Assembly (NCBI GenBank): GCA_033856255.1
Contig: JAWVFH010000002.1
Span: 124,001-188,000, forward strand
Origin: WHSW01 sp033856255
Lineage (GTDB): Bacteria > Actinomycetota > Thermoleophilia > Solirubrobacterales > 70-9
DNA length: 64,000 nucleotides
Reading direction: 5' to 3'
Below the pieces are notes generated by a model. That model was given only the letters and a program-made list of their open reading frames with translations, searched no databases and was not told the origin of the DNA. Below, in pieces: positions 55,877 through 64,000 of the stretch (its first letter is position 1; the number at the start of each line of letters is the position of its first letter). A program made the position numbers and the translations under genes.

Positions 55877-56976
55877 GGCGAACCTGTGTTCGGGCCGGTC
55901 CGTCCGAGCTTCCGCCTACGGTTCTGTCGGTGAGTCGCCTAACGATCATTGATCTTTTCGCTGGCTGCGGAGGTCTCACGCAGGGGTTCGAGGACACCAA
56001 GAAGTTCAGATCGATCTTCGCCGTCGAATGGGACCAAGATGCCGCTGCGACTTATCGGCAAAATTTTGGCGATCACGTGTTCGCAGGTCCGATCGAGGAG
56101 GTGGAGACTTTCCCGCGTGCCGATGTTGTGATCGGAGGGCCACCCTGTCAGGGCTTCTCTCCACTCAACATGCGCGGAGTCGGCCTTGAGCGGCGTGGCC
56201 TATGGCGTGAGTATCTCCGCGCACTCGAAGAGTCGCAGCCAGCCGTCTTCCTGATGGAGAATGTGCCTGAGCTCCTTCGCTCGGCCGAGTATGCGTCGTT
56301 TCGACGCGCCGCCGAGAGGCTCGGCTTCACCGTCGACGGTGCGATCGTCCAAGCTGCCGACTACGGAGTCCCGCAGACGCGCAAGCGGGCCATCGTGATT
56401 GGATCGCGCGTCGGTGAGCCAGCATGGCCTCAGGCGACCCATTTTGCGCCTGGCAGCGGTCCTGACGGGGCTCCTCAGTGGCGCACGGTGCGCGACGCGA
56501 TCGGCGACCTCCCCGAAGAGCCGACCGGCGAGGACTGGCATAACCCTCGCAACCCCCGCCCCATGAGCTTGGAGCGATACCGCACGATCCCGAACGAAGG
56601 CGAGAACCGCTTTGATCTGTCGGCGCGGCGGCCAGACATTACGCCCCCATGCTGGCTGCGAAAGAAGTCGGGATCGACTGACGTTTTCGGGCGGTTGTGG
56701 TGGGACCGACCCGGCTTCACCATCAGGACCGAGTTCTACAAGCCCGAGAAGGGACGGTATCTCCATCCAACGGCCCATCGCCCGATTACCGTCCGTGAGG
56801 CGGCCCGTCTCATGAGCTTTGACGATCGGTTCATCTTTCCAACGGATCAGTCCATGACCTCGGTCGCCAGGCAGATCGGAAACGCCGTCCCGCCGATGCT
56901 GGCGCGCTGCCTCGCAGCGTCACTGGCCGATCACCTCGACGCCGCGCGCCCGCCTGAACTCTCCATCGCCGCCTAG
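55873..56976 (+). CDS. DNA (cytosine-5-)-methyltransferase
   Basis: 367 residues from GTG 55873, which overlaps the vsr stop (GTGA); a second GTG at 55930 (MSRLTIIDLF) is an equally possible start. C5-methylase motifs in order: I (IIDLFAGCGGLTQGF), IV with catalytic C92 (IGGPPCQGFSP), VI (ENVPEL, E129), VIII (QTRKRAI), IX (VREAARLMSF) and X (RQIGNAVPP). The variable region between VIII and IX is short, so a single recognition domain is present. It forms 5-methylcytosine in an unknown target sequence. Convergent, with a 4-base overlap, with the HNH gene. Confidence 0.93.
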   Translation: MRRTCVRAGPSELPPTVLSVSRLTIIDLFAGCGGLTQGFEDTKKFRSIFAVEWDQDAAATYRQNFGDHVFAGPIEEVETFPRADVVIGGPPCQGFSPLNMRGVGLERRGLWREYLRALEESQPAVFLMENVPELLRSAEYASFRRAAERLGFTVDGAIVQAADYGVPQTRKRAIVIGSRVGEPAWPQATHFAPGSGPDGAPQWRTVRDAIGDLPEEPTGEDWHNPRNPRPMSLERYRTIPNEGENRFDLSARRPDITPPCWLRKKSGSTDVFGRLWWDRPGFTIRTEFYKPEKGRYLHPTAHRPITVREAARLMSFDDRFIFPTDQSMTSVARQIGNAVPPMLARCLAASLADHLDAARPPELSIAA

Positions 56977-58121
56977 CCGGCGCGGCGGCTGCGGCGCTTG
57001 GTTCGTTGCAGCTCAGCTGTGCTCTTGAGATGGTCCGTGTGGCAAAGGGTCACAAGATTGTCTGGGTTGTTCCGCTCCGCTTTCGGCAGGGCCGCTAGCT
57101 CGTCGGCGACTGCAACCTTGTGGTGCAGCTCGAGGTAGAACCGCGTATCGCCGGCGGCGAGTGCCTTCGCTCGGTTGCGCTGACATTCCTGGCAGGTGTA
57201 GTTGTCTCGCTCGAAGAGTGTCTGGCGAAGGCTCTCGGGGTAAAGACGCTGAAGCGGGTCCCGCCGGTCGGCGGGATCGGTTGACGTGAGCCGACATTCG
57301 CCCGGCTGTAGCTCGGGCTCGTCTATGTGCGAGTTGATCGGCCACCCGTGTTCGTCGCGGAGTTCTCGGACACGGCGACTCCCCTCGGCGATCTTGCTGA
57401 CGTAATCGATCTGGTCGCGCGTCACGACCAGGCCCACATTCGTTTCGAGGAATGCGGCGACACGATCCATGCCGGAACCGGGCTGCCGCCGAATTACATT
57501 TGCGGTCTTCCACTGCGCGGCTCGCTGGAGGTCCGGTTCGAGACTCTCGAGTCGATACCGACTGCCGCCGAGTTCCGCGATCTCGTATCCGTCCTCGACG
57601 CGAAGCTCACGGACGCGACGAGCCCACTCCTGAATGCCGCTCGCGGCGGCCAACTCATCACCGTGCACCACATCCCCGAGGTGGTCGAGCAGGAAGCGAA
57701 GAATCTTCGCTTTCGCGCCTTTGCCTCGCGGCGCACGGCCGCGCGGCCCGAATGCGTCGGCAGCAGCACCTGCAATCTCAGCGCTGACCGCATCTATATC
57801 GTCGCGCTCCGCTTGGCCGCTTTCGATATCGGCAGCCAGCCCATCGAGTCGAGCTGCGGCCCGCCGAAGGCGCTCCGCCGCCTGGGTGCGGCCAATGTCA
57901 GGCGCCACGGTTTCTTCCGTCGGGGAACGCCATCCTCTATCGCTGTTCGCCCATTCGAGTAGCTCCCTGACCTGAGGGTCGAGGTCGCCATGGGCCGAGT
58001 CTCGCAGACGGGGCCGGCTCCGCCCTCGGCGGACTCGAACAGTTCCACGTCGATAAAGGCGTCGTGCCTCCGATTGGGCTGCCTTCGACCTCAAACACGA
58101 GCCATGTGGTGGCATCCGCAT
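56973..58121 (-). CDS. HNH endonuclease with duplicated winged-helix-like modules
   Basis: Up to 382 residues; the true start may lie downstream of 58121 because the first 45 residues look unusual. Two related modules precede the nuclease: 138-192 (ILRFLLDHLGDVVHGDELAA ... WARRVRELRVEDGYEI) and 219-280 (RVAAFLETNVGLVVTRDQID ... SRRVRELRDEHGWPI), both ending in RRVRELR, a pattern known as a winged-helix DNA reader next to restriction nucleases. The HNH domain has C310-x2-C313, H333/H334 (LELHHKVAV), N355 and C360-x3-H364. All metal ligands are present. It is likely the restriction nuclease of the neighbouring methylase, or an effector of the GHKL ATPase. Confidence 0.82.
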   Translation of the reverse strand: MRMPPHGSCLRSKAAQSEARRLYRRGTVRVRRGRSRPRLRDSAHGDLDPQVRELLEWANSDRGWRSPTEETVAPDIGRTQAAERLRRAAARLDGLAADIESGQAERDDIDAVSAEIAGAAADAFGPRGRAPRGKGAKAKILRFLLDHLGDVVHGDELAAASGIQEWARRVRELRVEDGYEIAELGGSRYRLESLEPDLQRAAQWKTANVIRRQPGSGMDRVAAFLETNVGLVVTRDQIDYVSKIAEGSRRVRELRDEHGWPINSHIDEPELQPGECRLTSTDPADRRDPLQRLYPESLRQTLFERDNYTCQECQRNRAKALAAGDTRFYLELHHKVAVADELAALPKAERNNPDNLVTLCHTDHLKSTAELQRTKRRSRRAG

Positions 58122-58265
58122 TTCCGGCGTCTTCGCGCAGCAGCGCCCGCGGTTGGTGTCGCAGCGGCGATCTCGCTCATCTGCGGCTTCGTCGCCGCGG
58201 CGCTTCCCCGGAGGAGCGGCGCCGCGCCGATAATCACTGAGCCAATCCCCGAGGGAAGGACCTGA
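58104..58265 (+). CDS. Possible 53-aa single-pass membrane protein
   Basis: ATG 58104 to TGA 58263-58265, ending two bases before the next ATG. The translation starts MWWHPHFRRLRAAAPAVGVA and has a plausible membrane helix (AVGVAAAISLICGFVAAALP). The close spacing to the gene at 58268 suggests translational coupling. It overlaps 18 bases of the uncertain N-terminus of the HNH gene. No family is known. Confidence 0.35.
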   Translation: MWWHPHFRRLRAAAPAVGVAAAISLICGFVAAALPRRSGAAPIITEPIPEGRT

Positions 58266-58267
58266 CC

Positions 58268-58564
58268 ATGCGCCGCACAGTCGTCCGTTACAAGGTCAAG
58301 CCCGAGCGAGCGGAGGAGAACGCCGAGTTCGTGCGCGCCGTCTACGCCGAGCTCCAGGAGCTCCAGCCGCCCGGGTTTCGCTACTCGACCTTCCAGCTCG
58401 AGGATGGGGTCAGCTTCGTCCACGTCGCGATCTCGGAGTCCGACCAGGTCCCGCTGCCGGCCCTGGAGTCGTTCAAGCGCTTCCAGGAGGGCCTGAAGGA
58501 GCGCTGCGACGAGGCGCCGCTCGCCGCGAGAGCAGAACTGGTCGGATCGTACGAGCCCGGCTGA
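58268..58564 (+). CDS. Small ABM-like (dimeric alpha-beta barrel) protein, 98 aa
   Basis: GGGAAGGA lies just before the ATG. The sequence VVRYKVKPERAEENAEFVRA followed by VYAELQELQPPGFRYSTFQL, then VSFVHVAISESD and a helix (LESFKRFQEGLKERC), fits the antibiotic-biosynthesis-monooxygenase-like ferredoxin fold. Such proteins bind haem, quinones or small aromatics, or serve as simple dimers. It sits between the defence locus and the PAS-GGDEF-EAL gene. Confidence 0.75.
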   Translation: MRRTVVRYKVKPERAEENAEFVRAVYAELQELQPPGFRYSTFQLEDGVSFVHVAISESDQVPLPALESFKRFQEGLKERCDEAPLAARAELVGSYEPG

Positions 58565-58609
58565 CTCGTTGCGACAAAGCGGCGTTCGTTCACATCGGCC
58601 GTTCGGCCT

Positions 58610-61087
58610 ATGCGACACTCCGCGCGACAGATGGACGAATCGATCTCCGGGGAGGAGTCCCCGAAGGGGGAGGCCGGGAGGGCCCAGGGGGACTCTGGGG
58701 GTGGATCGACGCGCGTCTCGGCGGCGCGCGAGGTCGCCGAGCGGCTCGGGCGGGCGCTCAACGACCCGCTGGTGGTCACCGTCGGCCCCGAGGTCATCTT
58801 CGTCAACGCCGCCGGCGAGCGGGCCTTCGGCGAGTCGGCCGAGGCGCTGTTCGGCACGCCGCTGGAGGAGCTGCTGCCGGGGACGACGTCCAACCTCGAG
58901 GCCAGCGCCGAGATCGCCTCGGACCCGGTCGACTGCGAGGCGCGTCGCCGCGACGGCAGCGCCTTCCCGGCCCAGGTCAGCTTCAGCCGCGTGACGGTCG
59001 ACCGCGAGGTCTGCCTGGTGATCGTTCGCGACGTCAGCGAGGAGCGCCGCGTCGAGGAGGAGCTGCGGCGGACCCGCGACCAGCTCGCCGAGGCGCAGCG
59101 GGTCTCGCGGATCGGCAGCTGGGAGTGGGACATCCCGGCCAACCGGGTGAGCTGGTCGGACGAGCTGTTCCGCATCTACGGGCTCGAGCCCGGCGAGTTC
59201 GACCCCAGCTACGAGAAGTTTCTCGAGCACGTCCACCCCGACGACCGCGATGCCGTCAACGCCCGCAACCAGAAGGCGCTCGTCGACCACCAATCCTTCG
59301 AGGACGTGAAGCGCTGCCTGCGCGGCGGCGGCAGCCCATTCCTGATGCGGACCCAGGGCGAGGTGATCGTCGGCGACGACGGCCAGCCGCTGCGGATGCT
59401 CGGGATCTGCTCAGACGTCACGGTCGAGCTCGAGGCGGAGCGCGCGCAGGCCGAGCTCGCCTCGATCGTCGCCTCGTCCGACGACGCGATCGTCTCCACC
59501 ACGCTCGAGCTGGAGATCATCAGCTGGAGCCCGGGGGCGGCAAGGCTCTACGGCTACGAGCCCGATGAGGTGATCGGCCAGCACCTCTCGATCATCGTCG
59601 CGCCCGACCGCCTCGCCGAGCACGAGGCGAACGTCAGCCGCCTCGTCGCGGGCGAGACCGTCGAGCACTACGAGACGGTCCGGGTGGCAAAGGACGGGAC
59701 GCCGATCGACGTCTCGCTGGGGATCTCACCCGTCCACCACGCCGACGGCTCGCTGATCGCGATCTCGACGATCGCCCGCGACATCACCGACCGCAAGCGG
59801 TTCGAGGCCCAGCTCCAGCACCTCGCCGACCACGACCCGCTCACCGACCTCGCGAACCGTCGCAGCTTCGAGGAGGAGCTCGACAAGCGGGTCGCCGAGG
59901 CGCGCCGCTACGGCACCGGCGGCGCGGTGCTGATGCTCGACCTCGACAACTTCAAGTACGTCAACGACGCCCTCGGCCACGGCGCCGGCGACGACCTGCT
60001 GCGCAGCGTCGCGGCGTTGCTGCGGATGCGGATGCGCGCCACCGACATGCTCGCCCGCCTCGGCGGCGACGAGTTCGCGGTCTATCTGGCCCACGCCGAC
60101 GCCGATGCTGCGGGCGAGGTCGCGCACTCCCTGCTGGAGGCGCTGCGCGAGCACGTGGTGCCGGTCGACGGCCGGCCGATCGGCGTCACGGCCAGCATCG
60201 GGGTCGCCTGCTTTGCCGAGGACACCTCGAGCGGCGACGAGCTGCTGGCCGACGCCGACCACGCTATGTATCGGGCCAAGGACTCGGGCCGCGACCGCGC
60301 CGTGACGGTGAGCGCCTCCGAGCGCGAGAACCGCGGCGAGACCCGCCTAGGCTGGGAGCATCGGATCCGCGAGGCGCTCGAGCGCGGCCTATTCGTCGCC
60401 CACTGCCAGCCGATCCTCGACCTGCGCACCGACCGCGTCTCCCAGTACGAGCTGCTGCTGCGGATGGCCGACGGCGAGAAGCTGGTCCCGCCGGGCGCCT
60501 TCCTCGGGGTCGCCGAGCGCCTCGGGCTGATCCACGCGATCGACCGCTGGGTGGTCGGCCAGGCGTTCGAGCTGCTCAGCGAACACCCGGAGCTGCGCCT
60601 GGAGGTCAACCTCTCGGGTCTCTCGCTCGATGACCCGCCGCTGCTGGCGCTGATCCGCGACGGGATCGCGGAGCGCTCGATCGATCCGAGCCGGCTGATC
60701 TTCGAGATCACCGAGACGGCCGCGATCGGCAACACCGACGTCGCCTTGAGCTTTGCCACGGCGCTCTACGAGCTCGGCTGCAGCTTCGCCCTCGACGACT
60801 TCGGCGCCGGCTTCGGCTCCTTCTACTACCTCAAGCACCTGCCGGCCCAGTACCTGAAGATCGACGGCGACTTCGTCTCCAGCCCCCGCACCCGCACCGA
60901 CGAGCTGGTGATCGAATCGATCGTCCGGATCGCGACCGGGCTGGGCAAGCAGACGATCGCCGAGCACGTCGAGGACGCGGCGACACTGCGGGCGCTGCGC
61001 GACGGCGGGGTCGACTTCGCCCAGGGCTTTCACATCGGCCGCCCGGCGCCGCTCAGCGCCCTCGCGGACGAAGAGCTCGTCGGCTGA
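58610..61087 (+). CDS. PAS-GGDEF-EAL cyclic-di-GMP turnover protein
   Basis: 825 residues (ATG 58631 is an alternative start). Three PAS-type sensor regions: about 45-140, 150-280 (IGSWEWDIPANRVSWSDELF) and 285-400 (SWSPGAARLYGYEPDEVIGQ). GGDEF domain about 405-560 with intact GGDEF and an inhibitory RxxD site (RATD) five residues before it. EAL domain about 585-820: YELLLR replaces EAL but keeps the Glu, with NLSGLSL, FEITETA, LDDFGAGFGSFYYL, LKIDGDFV and EHVEDAATL all present. Both diguanylate cyclase and phosphodiesterase activity are possible. There is no membrane helix. The PAS domains may bind a small ligand or flavin or haem. Confidence 0.92.
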   Translation: MRHSARQMDESISGEESPKGEAGRAQGDSGGGSTRVSAAREVAERLGRALNDPLVVTVGPEVIFVNAAGERAFGESAEALFGTPLEELLPGTTSNLEASAEIASDPVDCEARRRDGSAFPAQVSFSRVTVDREVCLVIVRDVSEERRVEEELRRTRDQLAEAQRVSRIGSWEWDIPANRVSWSDELFRIYGLEPGEFDPSYEKFLEHVHPDDRDAVNARNQKALVDHQSFEDVKRCLRGGGSPFLMRTQGEVIVGDDGQPLRMLGICSDVTVELEAERAQAELASIVASSDDAIVSTTLELEIISWSPGAARLYGYEPDEVIGQHLSIIVAPDRLAEHEANVSRLVAGETVEHYETVRVAKDGTPIDVSLGISPVHHADGSLIAISTIARDITDRKRFEAQLQHLADHDPLTDLANRRSFEEELDKRVAEARRYGTGGAVLMLDLDNFKYVNDALGHGAGDDLLRSVAALLRMRMRATDMLARLGGDEFAVYLAHADADAAGEVAHSLLEALREHVVPVDGRPIGVTASIGVACFAEDTSSGDELLADADHAMYRAKDSGRDRAVTVSASERENRGETRLGWEHRIREALERGLFVAHCQPILDLRTDRVSQYELLLRMADGEKLVPPGAFLGVAERLGLIHAIDRWVVGQAFELLSEHPELRLEVNLSGLSLDDPPLLALIRDGIAERSIDPSRLIFEITETAAIGNTDVALSFATALYELGCSFALDDFGAGFGSFYYLKHLPAQYLKIDGDFVSSPRTRTDELVIESIVRIATGLGKQTIAEHVEDAATLRALRDGGVDFAQGFHIGRPAPLSALADEELVG

Positions 61088-61135
61088 GGCGGCGGTCCGA
61101 GCCTCCGGTTCTGGGGCTAGAACGGGGTGACGGCG

Positions 61136-62227
61136 CTAGAGCAGCGAGATCCGCTTCAACGGCGTCGGGGCCGGGGGTCCGAAAGCCGCAGTGGCACCGG
61201 GCTTGGTCTGCTTGCTCTTGACGATCGACTGGATGCGCCGAAGCGTGTAGAAGATCATCGCCACGGCGCCGACAAGGAGAAGGATCCTGAACACGGTTAC
61301 GGCCAATCCGGTGAATCCGTCACCTTGACCTAGCTCGTCGATCAGCAACCATGTCACCCAAAGCTCGCCGAACACAGCCCACACGGTGATGAGGCACGAG
61401 ATCAGGAACGGCCCGACGTAGCCCTGCAGTTTGCGTTCCTGCTGCAAGGGGACGGTTTCGCTGTCGACCCAGACTGCCCTCTGGAGCGCCGCATAGACAA
61501 CTCCGGAGACGATGATCGCCACGCCGAACAGCAGGTTGAGGGCGGTGAACGCGTCCTTGGAAAGATTGACTGTGTCTTCGGGCAGCACACCTGCGGCGAT
61601 GATCGTGCCGAGCAGGGCGCCAACGGCGGTGAGTGTTGACGCGAAGCTCGCACTGAAACCGAGATCGAGCGTGCCGAGCGGCTCTGTGAGCGCGATAGGC
61701 CTGACCACCGCCACCCACGCGACCACGATCAGAAGAACGGCGGCCCCCAGCGGAAACAGGAGCGCGGCGTCGACCCCACTTCCGGTGACCGGCTTCGGTC
61801 CGAGTGAAATCGATACCGAGGCAGGCGCCACGCCGGCGCTCGTGGCGATCAGCTCGCCGGAGGCTTCCTGGTCGGCGCCAGCCCCCTTCACAAGCAAGCG
61901 GTAGCGGCCGACCGCGTTGGCGGCAATCGCCGGAACCGTAATCTCGTTGCCGTCGTCGTCGACCGCGACCACCTGAAGCGTGTCGGGCGCGATCGCGTGT
62001 CCATCGCCGTCCTCGAGACTCACGGCGAACGCAGGTGTGACCTGCTCGTCGCTCGCGTTCTTGACCCAAACGCTTACCTCGTCGGAGGCGTCGTCGGATC
62101 CGGTGAGCGCAATTTGATCCGGAGAAACGAACTCGAGCTCTGGCGCCTGTGCGCTGGCGGCGGCGGTTACGCACAGTGCCACGAGGACCACCGTCACCCC
62201 GACCAGGATCAGTCTCAACCTCATCAA
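61136..62227 (-). CDS. Exported/multispanning membrane protein of unknown function, 363 aa
   Basis: Signal sequence (LILVGVTVVLVALCVTAAAS) followed by an extracellular beta domain (about 28-150, LEFVSPDQIALTGSDDASDE, VSVWVKNASDEQVTPAFAVS) of the immunoglobulin-like kind. Five or six membrane helices follow (LLFPLGAAVLLIVVAWVAVV, ASTLTAVGALLGTIIAAGVL, LNLLFGVAIIVSGVVYAALQ, FLISCLITVWAVFGELWVTW, VFRILLLVGAVAMIFYTLRR). No transporter or enzyme signature is seen. AAAGGG lies about 10 bases before the ATG. It is divergent from the metalloprotease. Confidence 0.7.
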   Translation of the reverse strand: MMRLRLILVGVTVVLVALCVTAAASAQAPELEFVSPDQIALTGSDDASDEVSVWVKNASDEQVTPAFAVSLEDGDGHAIAPDTLQVVAVDDDGNEITVPAIAANAVGRYRLLVKGAGADQEASGELIATSAGVAPASVSISLGPKPVTGSGVDAALLFPLGAAVLLIVVAWVAVVRPIALTEPLGTLDLGFSASFASTLTAVGALLGTIIAAGVLPEDTVNLSKDAFTALNLLFGVAIIVSGVVYAALQRAVWVDSETVPLQQERKLQGYVGPFLISCLITVWAVFGELWVTWLLIDELGQGDGFTGLAVTVFRILLLVGAVAMIFYTLRRIQSIVKSKQTKPGATAAFGPPAPTPLKRISLL

Positions 62228-62347
62228 TCCGACCCTTTCACAAATCGGTAGCGATGTCCACTCGAGCCGCGCGATTTGGATTAGTGCACTCGCCGTGGTT
62301 AGATCAAACGAACCCGAGTACGGGCACTTACAGGAGAGGAATTGACT

Positions 62348-63877
62348 ATGGAGACGATCGCTACACGCCCAACTATGGCTGCCCCTGAGGCGTGGGATCG
62401 TTATTACCAGGTGAATGTGGACCTCGATCCCCTGCTCGGGACCCCGGGAATACCATCGGCGTCGATTGGTGAAACGGTGGACGCTGCGGACGGCTCGTTC
62501 ATCCAGGCCGCTGACCGGGGTTTCTTCCTAGTGGCCCACAAACCGGTCCGACAGGATCCGGTGGAGGTCTATGCGGCGCTCGCCGGAGCGCCCGAGTCCG
62601 GCGCGTTCGCGACCCTGACCGGCACGGTCCGACGCCAGGTCCGCCAGACCGAGGTCGGCACCCACGTGCAGGTCGAACAACTGGTTCGGGGTTCGCGGGT
62701 GATCGGCAGCGAGGCGCGGGTGCACTCGGATCAGGACGGCGTGTTCGCGATCACCGGTAGTCCGCTGGGCGACATCTCGGCACGGGATCCGGGTCCGGCG
62801 CCGCCGATGGACCATGACGCGGCCCTGAAGACCTGCGCGGAACGGTTCGAGCTCGACGAGGGCCTGGAAGGCGCGCGGGTGGAGGAGGTCGTGTTCCCGG
62901 ACGGCGAAGGTGCGATCTGGGCGTACGAGGTCGGCTTCGTCGTCGCGCAGGATTCGGCCGACGTACGGGTCTACCTGCGAGCGGACGACCTCTCAGTGCT
63001 CTTGTCCTACAACATCTCCTCGGCCGCAACCGGTCAGGCGGAGGTGTACGAGGTCAATCCGTTGCAGACACCGAATCTGGTTGCCGTAACGGTGGACGGA
63101 CTCGAGGACCCAGGTGAGCTTCTTCGCGGTGCGACCACGAACGTGACCCAGGCATCCGGCACGCGTCTGGATCGGCCGGGCGGCGACTTTCGCGTTCCTC
63201 CGACCGACCCCGCGTTCGACGAGATCCAGGCCTATTTCCAGCTCAGGCGCGTCAAGGAGTACTTCGACGGAATCGCCGACGGCGCGTTGATGGGGGGCAA
63301 GCCCTTCACGCCGATGACGGCGCTCGTCAACGACCCACGGTCGCCGAACAACGCCTACTACACGCCATCGACCGGCGAGCTGCGTTTCGGCGCGTTCGGC
63401 AGCCGGTCGAGCGCCCGCTGCTCTGCGATCGTCTACCACGAGTTCGGTCACGCGGTGACCGACGGGATTTGCCAACTGGGGAGGGCCAGGGCCAAGAACA
63501 CCGAATCACGCGGTCTCAGCGAGGGCTACAGCGATTACTACGCCGCCTCGTTCCTCAACGATCCGCGGATCGGCGATTACGTGATGGACAACCCGAACGG
63601 GGCGCGCAACTGCTCAGATCCCAACCTGCGCTTCCCGGCCGGATACGTCGGCGAGGAACACGCGACCGGGGCGGTTTGGGCCGCGGTCCTGTGGGCCGTT
63701 CGCGAGCGCGTGGGCCAAGGCACGGCCGACAAGCTCGCGATCGAGGCGCTCGACTTCCTCGGCTTCTCGAGCACGTTCGGTGACGCCAAAGCGGCGCTGC
63801 ATTCGGTCGACGACAAGCTGTTCGCGGGAGCGAACAAAGCCGCGATCGATGAAGAATATGACAGGCGAGCGCCGTAG
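62348..63877 (+). CDS. M4/M36-like zinc metalloprotease without a signal peptide
   Basis: ATG 62348 follows AGGAGAGGA at good spacing; the TTG at 62342 is too close to it. 509 residues. A propeptide-like N-terminal half (about 1-270) precedes the catalytic part: HEFGH in IVYHEFGHAVTDGI supplies two zinc His and the catalytic Glu, and the third ligand is the Glu of GLSEGYSDYYA. Spacing and sequence resemble gluzincins of the thermolysin/fungalysin type (GEGWSD in M36). There is no signal peptide or membrane helix, a feature also seen in protealysin-like enzymes, so export may be unconventional or the enzyme may be cytosolic. Confidence 0.82.
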   Translation: METIATRPTMAAPEAWDRYYQVNVDLDPLLGTPGIPSASIGETVDAADGSFIQAADRGFFLVAHKPVRQDPVEVYAALAGAPESGAFATLTGTVRRQVRQTEVGTHVQVEQLVRGSRVIGSEARVHSDQDGVFAITGSPLGDISARDPGPAPPMDHDAALKTCAERFELDEGLEGARVEEVVFPDGEGAIWAYEVGFVVAQDSADVRVYLRADDLSVLLSYNISSAATGQAEVYEVNPLQTPNLVAVTVDGLEDPGELLRGATTNVTQASGTRLDRPGGDFRVPPTDPAFDEIQAYFQLRRVKEYFDGIADGALMGGKPFTPMTALVNDPRSPNNAYYTPSTGELRFGAFGSRSSARCSAIVYHEFGHAVTDGICQLGRARAKNTESRGLSEGYSDYYAASFLNDPRIGDYVMDNPNGARNCSDPNLRFPAGYVGEEHATGAVWAAVLWAVRERVGQGTADKLAIEALDFLGFSSTFGDAKAALHSVDDKLFAGANKAAIDEEYDRRAP

Positions 63878-63911
63878 CGCTCAGCGATCCAGCTGTTCCG
63901 TTCGAGTGGGG

Positions 63912-64000
63912 TCAGGCACCTGACGCTCGGCTGACCTCACCGATCAGATCCCACACCTCGGGTGGGGCGTTGTCACCGCTGTGAAGCTGCAGGCTGCTGT
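63912..64000 (-). CDS. 3' end of a gene, possibly an emfourin-like metalloprotease inhibitor (partial)
   Basis: Reading inward from the window edge on the minus strand, the frame ends at TGA 63914-63912 with SSLQLHSGDNAPPEVWDLIG followed by EVSRASGA. The sequence, a strand followed by 'xxxAPPEVWDLIxEV', resembles the end of emfourin-type proteins, which are encoded next to protealysin-like proteases and inhibit them. The gene lies 34 bases from the convergent protease. Only 28 residues are visible, so the family call is tentative. Confidence 0.4.
   Translation of the reverse strand, partial: SSLQLHSGDNAPPEVWDLIGEVSRASGA

Noticed and set aside
58588..58609. ACATCGGCCGTTCGGCC before the GGDEF-EAL gene as a third copy of the DUF4242 operator
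   Set aside because: Only the first eight bases agree and orientation relative to the gene is opposite.
1..64000. CRISPR arrays, rRNA genes, complete insertion sequences or a replication origin
   Set aside because: I saw no regularly spaced direct repeats, no rRNA signature, no transposase with paired inverted repeats, and no dnaA-box cluster.

Overview
The window is very GC-rich, with dense gene packing, many GTG/TTG starts, frequent 4-base ATGA/GTGA/TTGA overlaps and a tRNA without an encoded CCA. Its gene content includes an R2-like oxidase, a NarL-type two-component pair, DUF4242 proteins, F420-type split-barrel proteins, an Rpf-like hydrolase under a c-di-AMP riboswitch, a SpoIID protein, HAMP-type class III cyclases and an Rv1747-like FHA-FHA-ABC transporter. 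Together these point to an actinobacterium, most likely Thermoleophilia/Solirubrobacterales; that placement is inference, since no rRNA is present.

Layout. 1-6.3 kb: the end of a probable toxin-antitoxin pair, an R2lox-like di-metal oxidase, a response regulator/kinase pair preceded by a structured leader, an ECF sigma factor fused to a zinc-finger anti-sigma-like segment and a low-complexity tail, tRNA-Leu(UAA), and small redox/cupin genes. 6.3-10.3 kb: two large secreted modular beta proteins. 10.3-21.0 kb: a signalling cluster with two DUF4242 genes sharing an upstream motif, a cyclase-AAA regulator, the FHA-FHA-ABC transporter, a Ser/Thr kinase-GAF, a cNMP-binding patatin lipase and a LuxR-AAA regulator. 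21.0-27.9 kb: a dehydrogenase pair, secreted or membrane proteins of unknown role, and a membrane adenylate cyclase. 27.9-38.3 kb: a secreted penicillin-acylase-type amidase, a CocE-type esterase, small membrane proteins, an MFS exporter, a zinc-ribbon protein, a cupredoxin and an O-methyltransferase. 38.4-46.1 kb: a cell-envelope cluster (GH25 lysozyme, Rpf-like hydrolase with c-di-AMP riboswitch, SpoIID, acyltransferase-SGNH, SGNH, and two membrane proteins with a glycine-every-four repeat) followed by a phospholipase-D-like protein. 46.1-49.2 kb: a PASTA lipoprotein, a DUF2510 protein, a tiny secreted His/Cys-rich peptide and a ThDP enzyme.

49.2-58.1 kb is the accessory part, and its composition is visibly less GC-rich. 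Two 40-nt copies of a tRNA-Met 3' half (49241 and 53450; 37 of 40 bases identical) bracket a remnant mobile element. Inside are a truncated tyrosine recombinase, a membrane-anchored protein with a PD-(D/E)XK-like motif coupled to a DUF4236-TPR protein, and a coiled-coil membrane protein. Immediately beyond lies a four-gene DNA-modification/defence locus: a MORC/MutL-like GHKL ATPase with a C-terminal D...ExK nuclease-like motif, a Vsr-type endonuclease, a C5-cytosine methyltransferase, and an HNH nuclease with duplicated winged-helix-like modules. I regard these two neighbouring modules as the most interesting candidates.

58.1-64 kb returns to the high-GC background: a monooxygenase-like small protein, a PAS-GGDEF-EAL protein, a membrane protein and an M4/M36-like metalloprotease without a signal peptide. 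All functional calls come from reading motifs by eye; no database search was run.
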